A stretch of DNA of 64,000 nt, taken from positions 124,001 through 188,000 of the forward strand of contig JAGMUV010000046.1 in the NCBI GenBank assembly GCA_020744425.1. Direction: 5' to 3'. Source of the stretch: Dactylonectria macrodidyma. Its lineage: Eukaryota > Ascomycota > Sordariomycetes > Hypocreales > Nectriaceae. The first letter of the stretch is position 1; each line of letters begins with the position of its first letter. The notes below the pieces were generated by a model. It was not told the origin of the DNA. It saw only the letters and a program-made list of their open reading frames with translations, and ran no database searches. The position numbers and the translations under genes are program-made. Shown one piece after another: positions 1 through 10,461 of the stretch.

Positions 1-1594
1 ATCCCACTGATGCATCGTAGAGATAGTTTGTACACCGGCCACCCGCTTGACTCGCAGTTGGTTGTATAGTGCGAGTCGTTCTTCAACCTCCGATGTTGAT
101 TTTACACGGGAGAGCAGGATGCCAAGAGCCGCGGCGTCTTCCCCCGCCATCGAGGCCCCCTGCGACCTCACTTTTTTCTGTCAGTTTAAGGCTTGGAAGT
201 AGTTGAAACCGGTCTATATAATTACCTGGCGCCATGGGATGGGCTGCGTCGCCGACCACGACCACCTTGCCCCTCGCAAATTTCGACAGAGGAGAACGCT
301 TATATAGATTCCAACGGCCTATGCCAGTGGCACCACTGATTTAAAGATGTCAGCTCAAGACCAACTACTGAAAAAGGCGCCGGGCCCGAAACTGACATGC
401 ATATCTCCCGAAATGTAGAATGGAAGTCCTCGGTGACTTTAACAAGCACATCGGATGCCTCAAGTGGTTCTACCATGCAGATATCAGCGTACTGCAATTA
501 TTGAACAGACCGATGCGCATCTTACCACCGTTCTCGTCCACCGATAGACTTGGGTCGAATAATATCCCGATATTTTGAAGCTCGCCACTAAGACCGGTCA
601 TCAGAGAAATTATGACAACAGACAAAGGCACTCACTTTCGGCAGCCATACATGGCCATGCTCTTATTTTGACCGAGAACTATGCGAAGTTTCGTGAGGCC
701 TTCTTTGAAAATCCCACTGGTTTCAGGGTTGTCGAGTACTGTACGCGACGGGACTAGGAACCTCAACATGGACATGTAGTGCTCTGACTTGACAGCTTTT
801 CCGATGATTTTGGAGGTGAATGTAGACTATGCATCATGGTCAGCTTAAAGAATCCAGTGCAACCCTGTCTCCCTGTACTGACTCGGATGCCATCGGCAAC
901 AACAACAAGATCCTTTTTGATGACTGTATCGTCTTGTAGAGTGATTGACCCGTCGAGGTCAATATTCTGCACTGTCACACCAAGACGAATTATTGACCTT
1001 TTCTTGTGAGAACCGGCCTCAGGGTCACCCAAAACCATGGTTTGAAGTTGATTATGCAAATCAACACGGTGGAAGTAGTACCAGGGGGCGCTGAATTTCG
1101 CTTCATAATCGCCAACGGGAACGACGTTAGTTGGTTGCCCGCTTTTGTTGTGGTAGTACAGAACCTAGAAAGAAGGTATCAGAGACTGAGACGTCCGGGG
1201 GAGGATGTGCCGTTTCTCCGTCGTAGAATACCTACGTCGCCAGCATCCGTAGCCCCAGCCTTTCGGAAATCAAAGCCATAGAAGCGCAAAATTCGACTGA
1301 AGTTGGGCGGAGCCGTGATCGCGGCGCCAGCTTCCTTCAGAAACGACGACTTCTCAAAGATCTAGGGTATGTTAGAAGAGATGTCCAGAGACCAGGCCTT
1401 ACTCCATGGTAAGGAGAAATGTATGCACTCACTTCTACATGATGACCAGATTCTGCAAGAGCAATCGCGGCTGTCAATCCGCCGATGCCAGCTCCCACAA
1501 TGCCAACATTCAGGACCTGATCGTCAGAGCGTGGCGCAAGCGCCTGGAGCGGAGGCAACTCGTACATGGCGTTTCCGTGGTGATTTGTGGCCAA
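1..1594 (-). CDS. FAD-dependent aromatic hydroxylase (salicylate hydroxylase-like), 3' end outside window
   Basis: Flavoprotein monooxygenase of the PF01494 type, expected to hydroxylate an aromatic ring using NAD(P)H and O2. I read eight exons: 1594-1433, 1361-1236, 1164-883, 826-636, 587-526, 469-397, 335-226 and 170-<1. They join in phase over about 392 residues. Motifs in order: the N-terminal dinucleotide fold GIVGAGIGGLTAA, an HRVDLHNQL segment, a VVADGIR segment and the second FAD motif VVVGDAAHPM followed by QGASMAGEDAAALG. Each motif is split or flanked by plausible introns; for example 882-827 carries a CTGAC branch site. The family is usually about 420-450 residues, so only a short C-terminus is missing. 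No stop or frameshift interrupts the spliced frame. The substrate cannot be told from sequence. Intron 525-470 is the least certain. Confidence 0.85.
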
Positions 1595-2116
1595 GGGTCT
1601 CTTTTAGAGGAGAGCGGCGAGGGAAAGGAGCAATCAAGTCATTCTTATAGATGTCGCTGCCAAAACCGGCTATAAAACCGGGGGGGCATCATAACACGAG
1701 TAGGTATTGATTCTCGCGTGCATGTCGGAAGTAGACGACGGCAGTACAACGGTGTTCCGGCGTGATGCATGTCACCAGACCCAAGCCGCCCGGAATCTGA
1801 TGGGGTCTGGGCGAGGATGCGGGGTCCCCAGGAAAGCGATGACGGGTTACATTCGAGACCCGGACGGGTTGGTGGAGACGCATCCCGAGAAATAGAAGCC
1901 GGGCCGCCGTCAGGATTCGAACCAAGGGGCTTTCGAAATCGGCTTGCATATTCATACATGGGTTCTTCTGCAAAGTTGTGATGTCTATTCGTGGAGGCAG
2001 CCTCAAAAGTACAGCCGTGGATCTTCACTTTCGTCGTAGATTCGTGCTGATCCAAAGATACCTCCATCATTATCAAGAACGTTTCCAACCAGCACCCAGT
2101 CCGCGCTCTATCGACG
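1595..2116. promoter_or_regulatory. Shared upstream region of two divergent genes
   Basis: This 522-bp stretch separates the start of the hydroxylase (minus) from that of the enolase-superfamily gene (plus), so it should hold both promoters. A TATAAAA string lies at about 1671 on the plus strand. Long open frames occur on both strands here, but I recognise no protein in them. A short upstream exon for the plus-strand gene is possible, because its N-terminus is slightly short for the family. Confidence 0.4.
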
Positions 2117-3292
2117 ATGCCTGCCCAACATATCATCGAGTCAGTTGTGCCGCTCCACGTCGGCCAATTCATGTTCGTCCGCATCGAGGTCGATACAGGA
2201 ATCGTGGGTTATGGCGAGGCTGGTATTTGGGGCCATATCCAAGCAGCTGGCACGGCCATTGAGCGGTTCGCCGAGTACTTGGTCGGAAGAGATGCTTTCC
2301 CAATCGAGCACCACTGGAATGTAATGCATCGATTCAGCTACTTCCAGGGCACTGCAATCAACGCCGCCATCTCGGCCATTGACATCGCGCTGTGGGACAT
2401 CAAGGCCCGGGCGCTGGGAGTGCCCATCTACGAGCTGCTGGGGGGTGCGTGTCGCACCAAAGCCCGCGTCTATTGCCACATCTACGAGAAGACCATCGAC
2501 AAGGTGCTTGAAGAGTGCAAGCGCAAAAAGGAGGCTGGTTTCACGGCATTCGGCCACATCAACCCCTTCCTCGACGAAGGCGTCGACCAGGTGTACTTTA
2601 AGACACACATCAAGAAGATGCGCGATGCCATCCAGAACGTCGAGAAGATGCGCGCCGTGGTCGGTGACGGGGTTGACCTCCTCATCGAGTTGCACCGCCG
2701 CCTCACACCTGCTGAGGCCGTCACCTTCTGTAACGCCATCGCCCACACGCATCCGCTGTTCGTCGAGGATCCTATCCGACCCGAGAGTGCCGATGCTATG
2801 GCCCGCGTGGCTAGTCGAATTTCGGTTCCCGTCGCAACAGGCGAGCGCTTTAGCACGATATACGAGTTTCAGTCACTTCTGGCCCGCGACGGCGTCGAGT
2901 TCGCCCGCATCGACCTGGCACTCTGCGGTGGCATTACGGGCGCCAAAAAGGTCGCCGCCATCGCAGAGGCACATAACGTCCAGGTTGTGCCACACAATCC
3001 GCTTTCACCCATCGGCCTGGCCGCATGTCTGCAGTTGGCTGCGTCGATTCCCAACTTTACCGTTCAGGAGTATGCTACCGGGTTCGAGGCAGGCGTGTTC
3101 CATTCTACGGCACAGCATCTCGGATCTGACGTCGTTGATCACGTACCTGAAGTGCACGATGGATTCGTGGATATCCCATCGACTCCGGGGCTCGGCGTGG
3201 CAGTGCTGGAGAACGCCAAGGAGATCCGGCCTGCCTTGGTACAGCCAATGACAATGCGGCCACACAAGGATGGCTTCATCGTGGACCAGTAA
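2117..3292 (+). CDS. Enolase-superfamily sugar-acid dehydratase (galactonate dehydratase-like)
   Basis: Intronless, 391 residues, of the mandelate racemase/muconate-lactonizing group. These enzymes abstract the alpha proton of a carboxylate and eliminate water in a Mg-dependent TIM barrel. Visible family marks are FVRIEVDTGIVGYGE near the N-terminus, the SAIDIALWDIKARALG helix (about 87-101), and the metal and catalytic positions: E191 in LLIELH, H193, E217 in FVEDPI, E243 in ATGERF and H293 in VPHNPLSPIG. The His pair (H193, H293) fits the galactonate dehydratase subgroup better than racemases, which use KxK. The first metal ligand is Glu rather than the usual Asp. The start at 2117 is the first Met; a short upstream exon is not excluded. 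In this setting it could act on a sugar acid or on a ring-fission product; that is inference. Confidence 0.85.
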   Translation: MPAQHIIESVVPLHVGQFMFVRIEVDTGIVGYGEAGIWGHIQAAGTAIERFAEYLVGRDAFPIEHHWNVMHRFSYFQGTAINAAISAIDIALWDIKARALGVPIYELLGGACRTKARVYCHIYEKTIDKVLEECKRKKEAGFTAFGHINPFLDEGVDQVYFKTHIKKMRDAIQNVEKMRAVVGDGVDLLIELHRRLTPAEAVTFCNAIAHTHPLFVEDPIRPESADAMARVASRISVPVATGERFSTIYEFQSLLARDGVEFARIDLALCGGITGAKKVAAIAEAHNVQVVPHNPLSPIGLAACLQLAASIPNFTVQEYATGFEAGVFHSTAQHLGSDVVDHVPEVHDGFVDIPSTPGLGVAVLENAKEIRPALVQPMTMRPHKDGFIVDQ

Positions 3293-3672
3293 TTTAGCTA
3301 AGGCAAAAGATGCTGTACAGGTTAAAACGAGAAAGATATTCTCACCTCAATAGAAATGAAAACTATCAAGCTCACCTCGCCGCAGCTACATCGTCATCGT
3401 TACCTCGGCAAGATGCCACAAGCGCTCGCTTATGGTTCTGAGTCAGGTTACGTACGGCCAAAGAGGGGAATCGTCAGTGATTCATGCGACACTCATCAAG
3501 GGAACCGCAAGGGTACTCCATTCAGTCCACAGGATATCAAGCGGTTGGTAAAGAGGAATGATGAATCTGATACGCTTAATTGGATGACCCCATGGGGTTT
3601 GCCATCTATAACTTCGTCCCGCGTGAAAACATATGCCTTTCGATTGCATGTATCATAATATGAAATGCAGAT
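3293..3672. other. Convergent intergenic region
   Basis: 380 bp between the stop codons of two converging genes. It contains a 100-codon plus-strand open frame (3356-3658) with no recognisable domain and no coding-like composition. I see no terminator motif that I can defend; it presumably holds both 3' UTRs. Confidence 0.4.
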
Positions 3673-4638
3673 CTATTTAGATTCTACCGATGAACTCAGA
3701 CCTGCGAGCAAGAGATAAAGGGTTTCTAACCTGGGGACTTCGAGGGACTTCTCTTTCGCAATCCTTACAATGCTGCCAATGATCGCTTCGACTTCCATCC
3801 TTGCCCCAGCCTTCATGTCAGACATCATGCTGGGTTCTACCCCAGGCCATGACCGCGCAGCAGATCGAGCCATTTGGAAGTCCACGGTCTCATTGTTGAT
3901 CGATTTCTCGTACCCGACCGCCGCGGCTACGGCGCAAATCTCTTCCATGATGGAGCGCACGAAGCCCAACGCCAAGGGCGACACACCTAGAAATGCGACA
4001 TCTCTGCATGCTGACAAGGCGCATACTGGGTTCCAGCAACCATTCGCAACAATTTTCTTCCATCTTTCGACTTGCACATCGTCCTCAACTTGGACTGTCG
4101 CCCCTCCTCGAGAGAACAAGTCTGCAAGCTGATGAGCACCTGGCGCCGCTTTTTGGGATGCCGGATAGGAACCGATAAACAACTTTTCCACCTCGGTATG
4201 TACAACTTCGTTGGCTGATATCTTGGTCGTAGGCATATAAACTACACCCGAGATGATGGGGTTGTTCGGGTACCGCGTGCGATAGTCGGACTCGACGCCC
4301 AGCCCGTTCTGAAGAAGGACAATCATCGTAGACGACGATTGAAGGGCAGGCTCCAGTGCCTGAACAGTGGAGTTCTGCGATCCAGGAAATGACTTTGTGC
4401 AGACAAGGACGAAGTCGAAATGCTTATCATCGATGGCCACGGCGTCGGCAACGGACCGGGCGATCTTGGGACGGATGGTGTGGTCCCCAAAAACGGAAGA
4501 CCGAACTTTGAAACCAGCAGTCTGCGCTTCTTCAAAGTTCGATCTACAGATACAGACAAGGTCGACGTCGGCATTGTTGAGGATAAGGGCGTAGACAGTG
4601 CCGATGCTGCCCATACCAAGTATCAAGGCTCGCGCCAT
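3673..4638 (-). CDS. Ketopantoate reductase-like NAD(P)H dehydrogenase (ApbA/PanE family)
   Basis: 321 residues from the chosen Met at 4638; the open frame runs further upstream, but the Rossmann fold starts right at this Met (ALILGMGSIGTVYA). Two-domain oxidoreductase: N-terminal NADP-binding domain with GMGSIG, the LLQNGLG loop, and a C-terminal helical domain with ERWKKIVANGCWNP (the catalytic Lys and Asn region) and the late Glu in ARMEVEAIIGS. These correspond to the substrate-handling residues of PanE. True pantothenate enzymes and many fungal paralogues share this pattern, and the latter often sit in catabolic or secondary-metabolite clusters. Given its neighbours, a reduction of a 2-oxo acid outside pantothenate synthesis is more likely, but this is inference. 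Confidence 0.85.
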   Translation of the reverse strand: MARALILGMGSIGTVYALILNNADVDLVCICRSNFEEAQTAGFKVRSSVFGDHTIRPKIARSVADAVAIDDKHFDFVLVCTKSFPGSQNSTVQALEPALQSSSTMIVLLQNGLGVESDYRTRYPNNPIISGVVYMPTTKISANEVVHTEVEKLFIGSYPASQKAAPGAHQLADLFSRGGATVQVEDDVQVERWKKIVANGCWNPVCALSACRDVAFLGVSPLALGFVRSIMEEICAVAAAVGYEKSINNETVDFQMARSAARSWPGVEPSMMSDMKAGARMEVEAIIGSIVRIAKEKSLEVPRLETLYLLLAGLSSSVESK

Positions 4639-5003
4639 TGCGCCCCGTTTCCCTGATGCAAGAAGGCTGGGTCCTGATGGTGGGAGGCGGGAAAGAATAA
4701 GATGATGAGTCGACCACCCGTTAATGGCAGGGCATAGGATCAATCGGAACCCGCCGTCATTTATGGGACTAGGAGGTCTGGCCAACTTCACATCTCCGGA
4801 AAATCGGGGCCGAATTCCCACTTACCGAAAGCTAGCGAAGGATCCGGGATGTGCCTCCTTCCGCGCCAACGTCCCTGAAGGCGATCTCACGCATACGGTA
4901 GTTACAGAGAACGGGCCAGGAGACAGCCGGTGGCTTTCAACTCCCAATTCAATGGTTCTTCATTACTTGTTTGCTGCTTCACGCCCCGAGTTTCCATGAA
5001 GTT
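4639..5003. promoter_or_regulatory. Upstream region of the ketopantoate reductase-like gene
   Basis: 365 bp between the reductase start and the 3' end of the dioxygenase gene, both on the minus strand. Composition is GC-typical. It must hold the dioxygenase 3' UTR and the reductase promoter. No specific binding site is claimed. Confidence 0.35.
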
Positions 5004-6114
5004 TCACGTCTGTACCGCCGGCATCTTGCTCCAACCAGGATAGGTGACACCCTTCGGCCACTCGCCGACCGTGAACTGCGTCTCGCCTTGATTCCTCTTT
5101 GCCCACGTCAGCCCTAAACTTGCATAGGGGAAGGCTGCCGTTCATGTCAACAAGGCAGGGGATTGACTTACGAGTTCCCAGCACTCGGCTCCGAGCACAC
5201 CCCGGGCGCCGACGTCCTCTAGGTCACCGATTGCCCCAGCCACGAACAAGGCGGGAATGTAGTGTTCGTCGCTCCCATGCGCGTCGCGGAAATATGGGTG
5301 CTTCATCAAGCGGGCCAAACCCCTGCGCAGTCCTGGACCGCCGCCATTCTTGACAATGACGTCCTCCAGAGCGGTGCAGAACTCGATGTTCTCGTAGTCT
5401 GGCGGTTTCTCCATGGCAAAGTTGTCCTTATATTTGAGCATATACTTCCATTCTGTTCGGTAAAGATTGTGTACGCCACCGCCGGAGCCGATGAATAGAT
5501 AGCCTTCCGCACGAAGGGGCCGGAGCACGGCACCCATGCGGGCGTGTTGGAAGGGGTCAAATCGCGAGTTTAGGGAGACGATGGTCGTCGGTGGGCAGCT
5601 GTCTGGAAACATGGCGACCAGCAGGGGCAGAACGTCAATCATCCACATCCTCTCCGTGTCTTGCTCGACTTTAAACCCGGCGCCTTGGAGCATGTCAATA
5701 CAACGTTGGCCGGTCTCCAAGTCAGTGTTAGGCTTGTACTCGTTCCAGAGCTTAGGCAGGACGTTTGCAACAGGCATGACGCCAGGGTTGGGATTCATGG
5801 CGATCTTGATCTTATCACCCCCATCAACCCACCAGTGGGCCCCCTGAGATAAATTTGATCAGCGATTTGCTCTGGTGGAGGGTGCGCAAATGTGCTTAGG
5901 TGGGGAACTGGTTGCATACCATTATGACAACACCCTTAACACCGTGATCCAGGGCGTCTTGGCCAATCTTGCGCCAATAGTCCCTCACCCGCGAATCTTC
6001 CCCCAGCAGCATTGTCGTGCCATGGGACAGAAAGTGTACCGGTGGTAGCTCTGTTCCATGTCCATTAGAGTTGGTTCTCTGCGCAGATACTGTTGGCTTC
6101 AACTCGCCGACCAT
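5004..6114 (-). CDS. LigB-family extradiol aromatic ring-opening dioxygenase
   Basis: Class III extradiol dioxygenase (LigB/DODA superfamily), a non-haem metal enzyme that opens catechol-type rings. Exons 6114-5920, 5843-5172 and 5096-5004 give 319 residues. The first intron (5919-5844) has a GTATGC donor and TCAG acceptor and joins GVVIM to GAHWWVDGG in phase. The second is 5171-5097, with a GTAAGT donor; its acceptor is chosen because it restores the conserved tail GEWPKGVTYPGW. Metal-site histidines are visible at H31 (LSHGTT), H68 (GAHWW), H165 (DPFQHAR) and H190 (GGGVHNLYR), in the family order. The catechol analogue it cleaves is unknown; in fungi relatives act on DOPA, protocatechuate-like or other catechols. 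It stands 365 bp from the reductase on the same strand. Confidence 0.85.
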
Positions 6115-6613
6115 GATGATGCGAGGTGAATGTCTGAATTTGTCTCTGTTGGGTCGGCCTCCGAAGTCTGAAAACGGTGAGAAATTCCATCATCATAAAC
6201 CACCTTCGAGTAGTCAAAGCCCCTCCACCTTGCCCTGTCACTTCGCCCGGGTTGGCAGCGAACCGACATATCCCCACATCTCCCGACACGTCAATGGTTT
6301 GGCGTGGCTGCAAAGCGTTTGCCAGCGGCCGGTTCCGCATCCATCACCTGGCGGCTCCTGATCTCCACCTTCCCGAACCTGGGGCAACAAGGGAAGGGTC
6401 ACTAGATTGGGTGATCCCTGGGCCCTGGATCGCGAGAAACTTGCCTGGGGGTCTCCTGTGGTCTGTGACGTGGTAGCGCGCCAGTGGTTATTGGACTTAG
6501 CGCAAACATGACAATTCATCACACAAGCATGGATTAGAGCTTAGGCTCATTTCCCTCCCCTCATGGCACAGCACGACTTTGAGGAGTAGGAATGGTGTTG
6601 TCACATAGATTGT
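6115..6613. other. Intergenic region upstream of the dioxygenase
   Basis: About 500 bp of ordinary GC without a recognisable gene. It should contain the dioxygenase promoter. Short open frames on both strands show no domain. Confidence 0.35.
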
Positions 6614-6750
6614 ATGACCACTTGATGACCTTGAACATGTGTGTGTATTGTGTATCTGTTGACTGTGGCTCCCGCCCCTTGAGGTCAGGGAGGTCTAGCT
6701 TTCCCTTGCTTCCTAATCCGGGCTACCCGGCCGGAGGCTCGGCGAGCTAA
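6614..6750 (+). repeat. Dispersed repeat family A, copy A1
   Basis: Begins near ATGACCACTTGATGACC and continues through GCTCCCGCCCCTTGAGG, GTCAGGGAGGTCTAGCTTTC and a GCTCGGCGAGC segment. The same string of blocks recurs at 10836, 16608, 55318, 55545 (inverted) and 59050. This copy shows almost no C-to-T decay. The copy at 55318-55753 has the family at both ends in inverted orientation, so the family looks like the end of a DNA transposon or MITE. Confidence 0.7.
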
Positions 6751-7109
6751 AACTGATACTTCTGACTCCTTAAGGGTTGCTGTTGCATCAGATAGGAAGG
6801 GTGCATTGTGATGTGAATAGAAGCTCTTCATTTCTATCTAACTGAGGGCTCGCGGCAGACCTATTTGTAGGTTGCTCTCATAGCTATGATAAGGTTCTCG
6901 TTAGACCGGATCCCAAGGGATCCGGGTCTTCGAGACCGGCTTGCTAGAGATCCGAGCCTTTGAGACTGGTCTTCAGTCTTAATAGTTAATAGATGTAACA
7001 GTTGCTGTACTCTTATATTATTACTAGCAAGCTGGCCTTTTACAGCTCCAGTCCAGCAGGATTGAGTTTTGCGGGTTTAAATCCACGACCTGTTACTCCC
7101 TTAGGCAAA

Positions 7110-8411
7110 AGGAAAGGTAGGCCTTCAGGTGACCTTTCCGTTCCGCCACAAGCCCCTTGCTGCGTTGAAATGCCTCGGCTGTCTCCTCGAGTAGCTTCCG
7201 GGATTCCTTTTCCAAACATAGAGCCGGGACCAAGTGCACGTTGAGAAACTCGTAGTTCCCCTTAATTACCCAAGCATCAATGCTTTGGCAGATGGGATCA
7301 TCTGGAGTTCCTAGATGGCTGATTCGCGATCCTTAGTTCAGAACACGACCGGAGTGATCCATAAGCAACAAACGGGCTGAGGCCATCATGGCAAGACCAA
7401 CGTGGAAATCGGTAAAGGGCTCGAGGTTCAAGTTGTCAGGGAACTGCCTGACTAGTGCCAGCGCCTGGACACAGTGATGCGCTACGGTTCTCACTTTTCT
7501 CAGATTCTCCACTGCCTATTGACACAAACTGCCTATTGACACAAGCATGTCTTGATTTCTCTACTGTCCTTCATTCTCCGCTGCAGCATATAACAGACGA
7601 GGGCGAAAACAAGGGACTACTCATATGCTGTCTGATCCATCAATGGCGAGTTGCTGCTGCCACAAAGTCAAAACAACACAGTTTTCTCACGATTTTAGCC
7701 TCTGCAACACCCAATGTTTCCACGGTTTCCGTGAATGTTCTACAAGGCAGCAATAAACTAGATCAAGTTATAGAGGACCTCTAAAAGTCGGTTTGAAGAA
7801 TTCCTAGACTCTCGTCGGCGAGTCGGCAATGGGGAACTACCCGGATTCACTCAGAGACCACATGGTTTTTCCGAAGGCCAAGATAAGGACGAGCCGTTTG
7901 GGTTCATTGTTGCATGAGCCAGCGGGACATTTGCTTCCATCTAGAACGGACTGGAAGGCTGACCTCGAGCACAGGCCTGTCGGAGTGGACATTCCACTTT
8001 ATAGCAACGTCGACCACGCGTAGGCGAATTCAGCGTTCAACTCATCGATTAAGCACGGAAGAGCTATCGCAGCTTCTGCAGTGTTCATGTTGTGCCGGTC
8101 ATTGTGTACATATTTAGTCACAGAGTCAAACTTGTATTCAGTTATGGCCGAAAATATGTGACCGCAGTGAGCAAGGATGGTTCTGGGGCTGGAAAACTCA
8201 CATAGACCGCCCAGCTTAAGCATCGAAGTCTTTTTTGCCGAACCCATTGGTAGTAAGCTTCGTCAGGATTACTGGACGGCAGTTCGCTAGGGTAGACGTC
8301 TTGGAAAAGTCCCACGCGTTTTGCATTGCGAACCGTGGCATTTCTGCCCGCTTCGCTCAGTTCGCACAGAAGTTTGTGACGGCCGCAGTATCCTTGCAGA
8401 GATTTCAACAA
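7110..8411 (-). pseudogene. Remnant of a fungal transcription-factor regulatory domain
   Basis: Two minus-strand pieces resemble the fungal-specific transcription factor domain (PF04082 type). Piece 8411-8023 reads GYCGRHKLLCELSEAGRNA, then LFQDVYPSE, WVRQKRLRCLSWAVY and a late ALPCLIDELNAEF, separated by a plausible intron starting at about 8204. Piece about 7450-7110 reads ALVRQFPDNLNLEPFTDF, HVGLAMMASARLLLMDH and a helical stretch with LEKESRKLLEETAEAF. The section between (7455-8000) holds repeat family B and no coherent coding. No DNA-binding domain is found upstream, so I call this a broken gene. Domain assignment rests on pattern recognition only. Confidence 0.4.
7594..7745 (+). repeat. 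Dispersed repeat family B, copy B1
   Basis: Shares GGCGAGTTGCT, CAAAGTCAAAA and ACACAGTTTTCT plus following blocks, including ACCCAATG, with 11150-11285. It sits inside the transcription-factor remnant. In both places a family A copy lies upstream (about 1.0 kb here, 0.3 kb at the other site), so A and B may be parts of one longer element. Confidence 0.6.
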
Positions 8412-9834
8412 CTGAGTAGTCAGTTGTAATGCGGTTCCCGCAAAATTGCGGTTTTCCTCAGCTCAAAGAGATCAATTCTTAGTTTTGAGACGTTCCATGC
8501 GAAATGAAATGTAATGGAGTCTATCCTACCAAGATGATGAGCAAGTGACTGTTTAACTCGGATACGGAGTCTCAAATGCATGGCAGCCCGTGATGACTAA
8601 AAGAAATGTGTCGATGCCGCCGATTCTGAGACCGACAACTGAGTTTGCTTCAGGAACAAATGGCGGGCGGCGAATGTATGGATACGTCTGTTTTTGTTGA
8701 TAAGACGATGAGGATGACGGCAGCCCCCCTCCCCGGAAGCACGTAACAAACATTCACTTGGTGGAAACGTGCAAAATATAAATCGATGCAATGATCAATG
8801 GTTCTTTATCTGGAAAGAAGTCAGGCCTCCAGAAAGCCCAGGATTCTTCTCCTTGGATGGTCAACATGAGGCGTTGAAAGGTTCTTGCCTGGCTGATGGG
8901 AACTTCTGTTGAGGGGAGGCATCGCGAGCTGTTGCGTGGGATGAACATGTTGATCTATTGGCCAAGGGTCTTTAGCGCTAGACGCATCCTGATTTCCCGG
9001 CGAAGGCAAACAATCACATAGTACTTTATCCTTGGTATGAGGGCAATTGCCAGACGGTATTTAATCGTTAGATGTCTGCGTCGGCGGGAAGTGATGGAAG
9101 AAACACAACGAAGGCGCACTCTGTGTGGGCGTGCGATGCCCCGTTGGAGACTCGTATTTCCGAGCCTATTTTGTTCTTCTTGAAATTTGAGGTGCAAAGA
9201 ACATGTGCAGTGATGTTACAATCAAGGTCGAAGACGCAAGCTTGACTTTCAGGTTGATTTGAAACAAGCGACTCCCGACATTGTCGAACCCGACATTGTT
9301 GGAAAGTACAACCACTTTCGAAAGGAAAAGTATAAACAGTTCACCAATGCCATCTTTGAATTCATGCTCAAGCAAATGTGTCGGCGGATGCAGATGACGA
9401 GGTCAATGATCCTAGGCTTGTCGCGATGGGTGAAGCAGAGAAGTCTGATGAGACTTCCATCGCTTTTCACGGTGCTGTATCCTATCATGAATGGTGGTGG
9501 GAGGCAAGCTGTTGGAGTTGCTGAAATGTCGCTCTTATCGACCAAGCCATTTCCATTGACAAGCCCGGCTATGATCGCCTCGGAGCAGTTAGATCCATCT
9601 TACAAGTAGCGGGCTTAAGTCATCAAGTCGGGATTATCTTATTCCGATTGACGAACACGGGGCGAAATGCGAGATTACCCCTCATTATGCGTCAGTCACC
9701 ACCACATTAATCAAGGCGATAACTACCAAGTGAGACCTACAGAGCATTTGTAACTTGGTGGTTGATTCTGCCTTTGGAAAGCGGCTGTAAAAACCCATCC
9801 TTTCTCTCTTTCAACAAACGCTACACCTATCATC
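8412..9834. other. Gene-poor stretch before the NUDIX gene
   Basis: 1.4 kb of moderate GC. Plus-strand frames at about 9260-9640 look coding-like in pieces (for example VNDPRLVAMGEAEK and ALIDQAISIDKPGYDRLG) but shift frame and contain stops, and I do not recognise a family. The last roughly 150 bp should be the NUDIX promoter. Nothing else supported. Confidence 0.3.
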
Positions 9835-10461
9835 ATGTCACCGCCTGCTACACAGCAGCCCACCATCACCAAAATCTCCGACATGCCCATCGAGGATGCA
9901 AAATGGATCACGCTTCACAAAATAGAGTACATCGATCAGGTCGGCGTTTCGCGAACATGGGAGGTCGCAGCTCGCAAGACGAGAGGGAAACACGGCGTGG
10001 ACGCGGTTGCCATGGCAAACGTGTTGCTGCATCCATCCAAGCCCCCGTCGACAATGCTTGTTATCCAATACCGCCCTCCTCTCGACGCCTTCACCGTCGA
10101 GTGGCCGGCGGGATTGATCGATGCGGAAGAGACTGTCGAGGAGGCGGCGGTCCGGGAATTCAAAGAAGAAACCGGCTACGACTGCCAGCTGCTAGACGTC
10201 AGCCCGCCGCAAGCTGCGGATCCGGGCATGTCGAGCGCGAATATGCAGATGGCAATGGTCGAAGTCCACCTCGATGAGGGTGACGAGGAACCTGAGCAGC
10301 GCTTGGAAGACGGAGAGCACATACAAAGAGTCCTGGTGCCACTGTCCGAGCTGTACTCTCGCCTCGTGGAGTACTCGAAGCAGGATGGCATCATCGTCGC
10401 CGCAAAGCTCTTCCACTTTGCGGCTGGCATGCATTTTATGCAGACTCAGAAGTATTTCTAG
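9835..10461 (+). CDS. NUDIX hydrolase, ADP-ribose pyrophosphatase type
   Basis: Intronless, 208 residues, about the length of Ysa1/NUDT5-type ADP-sugar pyrophosphatases, which cleave ADP-ribose to AMP and ribose 5-phosphate. The Nudix box occupies residues about 93-115. It has every consensus position: Gly93, Glu99, then seven residues and REFKEETGY, supplying the metal-binding glutamates. Upstream, VIQYRPPLDAFTVEWPAG matches the subfamily's strand and proline-rich turn before the box. The start is the first ATG, preceded by a pyrimidine-rich leader (TTTCTCTCTTTC) typical of fungal 5' regions. No stop or RIP trace, although AT-rich transposon remains begin about 120 bp downstream. Likely a cytosolic housekeeping enzyme. 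Confidence 0.92.
   Translation: MSPPATQQPTITKISDMPIEDAKWITLHKIEYIDQVGVSRTWEVAARKTRGKHGVDAVAMANVLLHPSKPPSTMLVIQYRPPLDAFTVEWPAGLIDAEETVEEAAVREFKEETGYDCQLLDVSPPQAADPGMSSANMQMAMVEVHLDEGDEEPEQRLEDGEHIQRVLVPLSELYSRLVEYSKQDGIIVAAKLFHFAAGMHFMQTQKYF

Noticed and set aside
1900..1940. A minus-strand GGTTCGAATCC word resembling a tRNA T-arm
   Set aside because: The stem around the loop does not pair beyond two bases, and no acceptor, D or anticodon arm can be drawn around it.
1645..2184. 179-codon minus-strand open frame
   Set aside because: No domain, overlaps the 5' end of the enolase-superfamily gene, and its composition is that of a shadow frame.
2141..3251. Long open frames in other phases over the enolase-superfamily gene
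   Set aside because: Low-complexity Ser/Arg/Pro-rich translations caused by GC-rich third positions of the real frame.
3356..3658. 100-codon plus-strand frame between convergent genes
   Set aside because: No recognisable motif and it lies where two 3' UTRs are expected.
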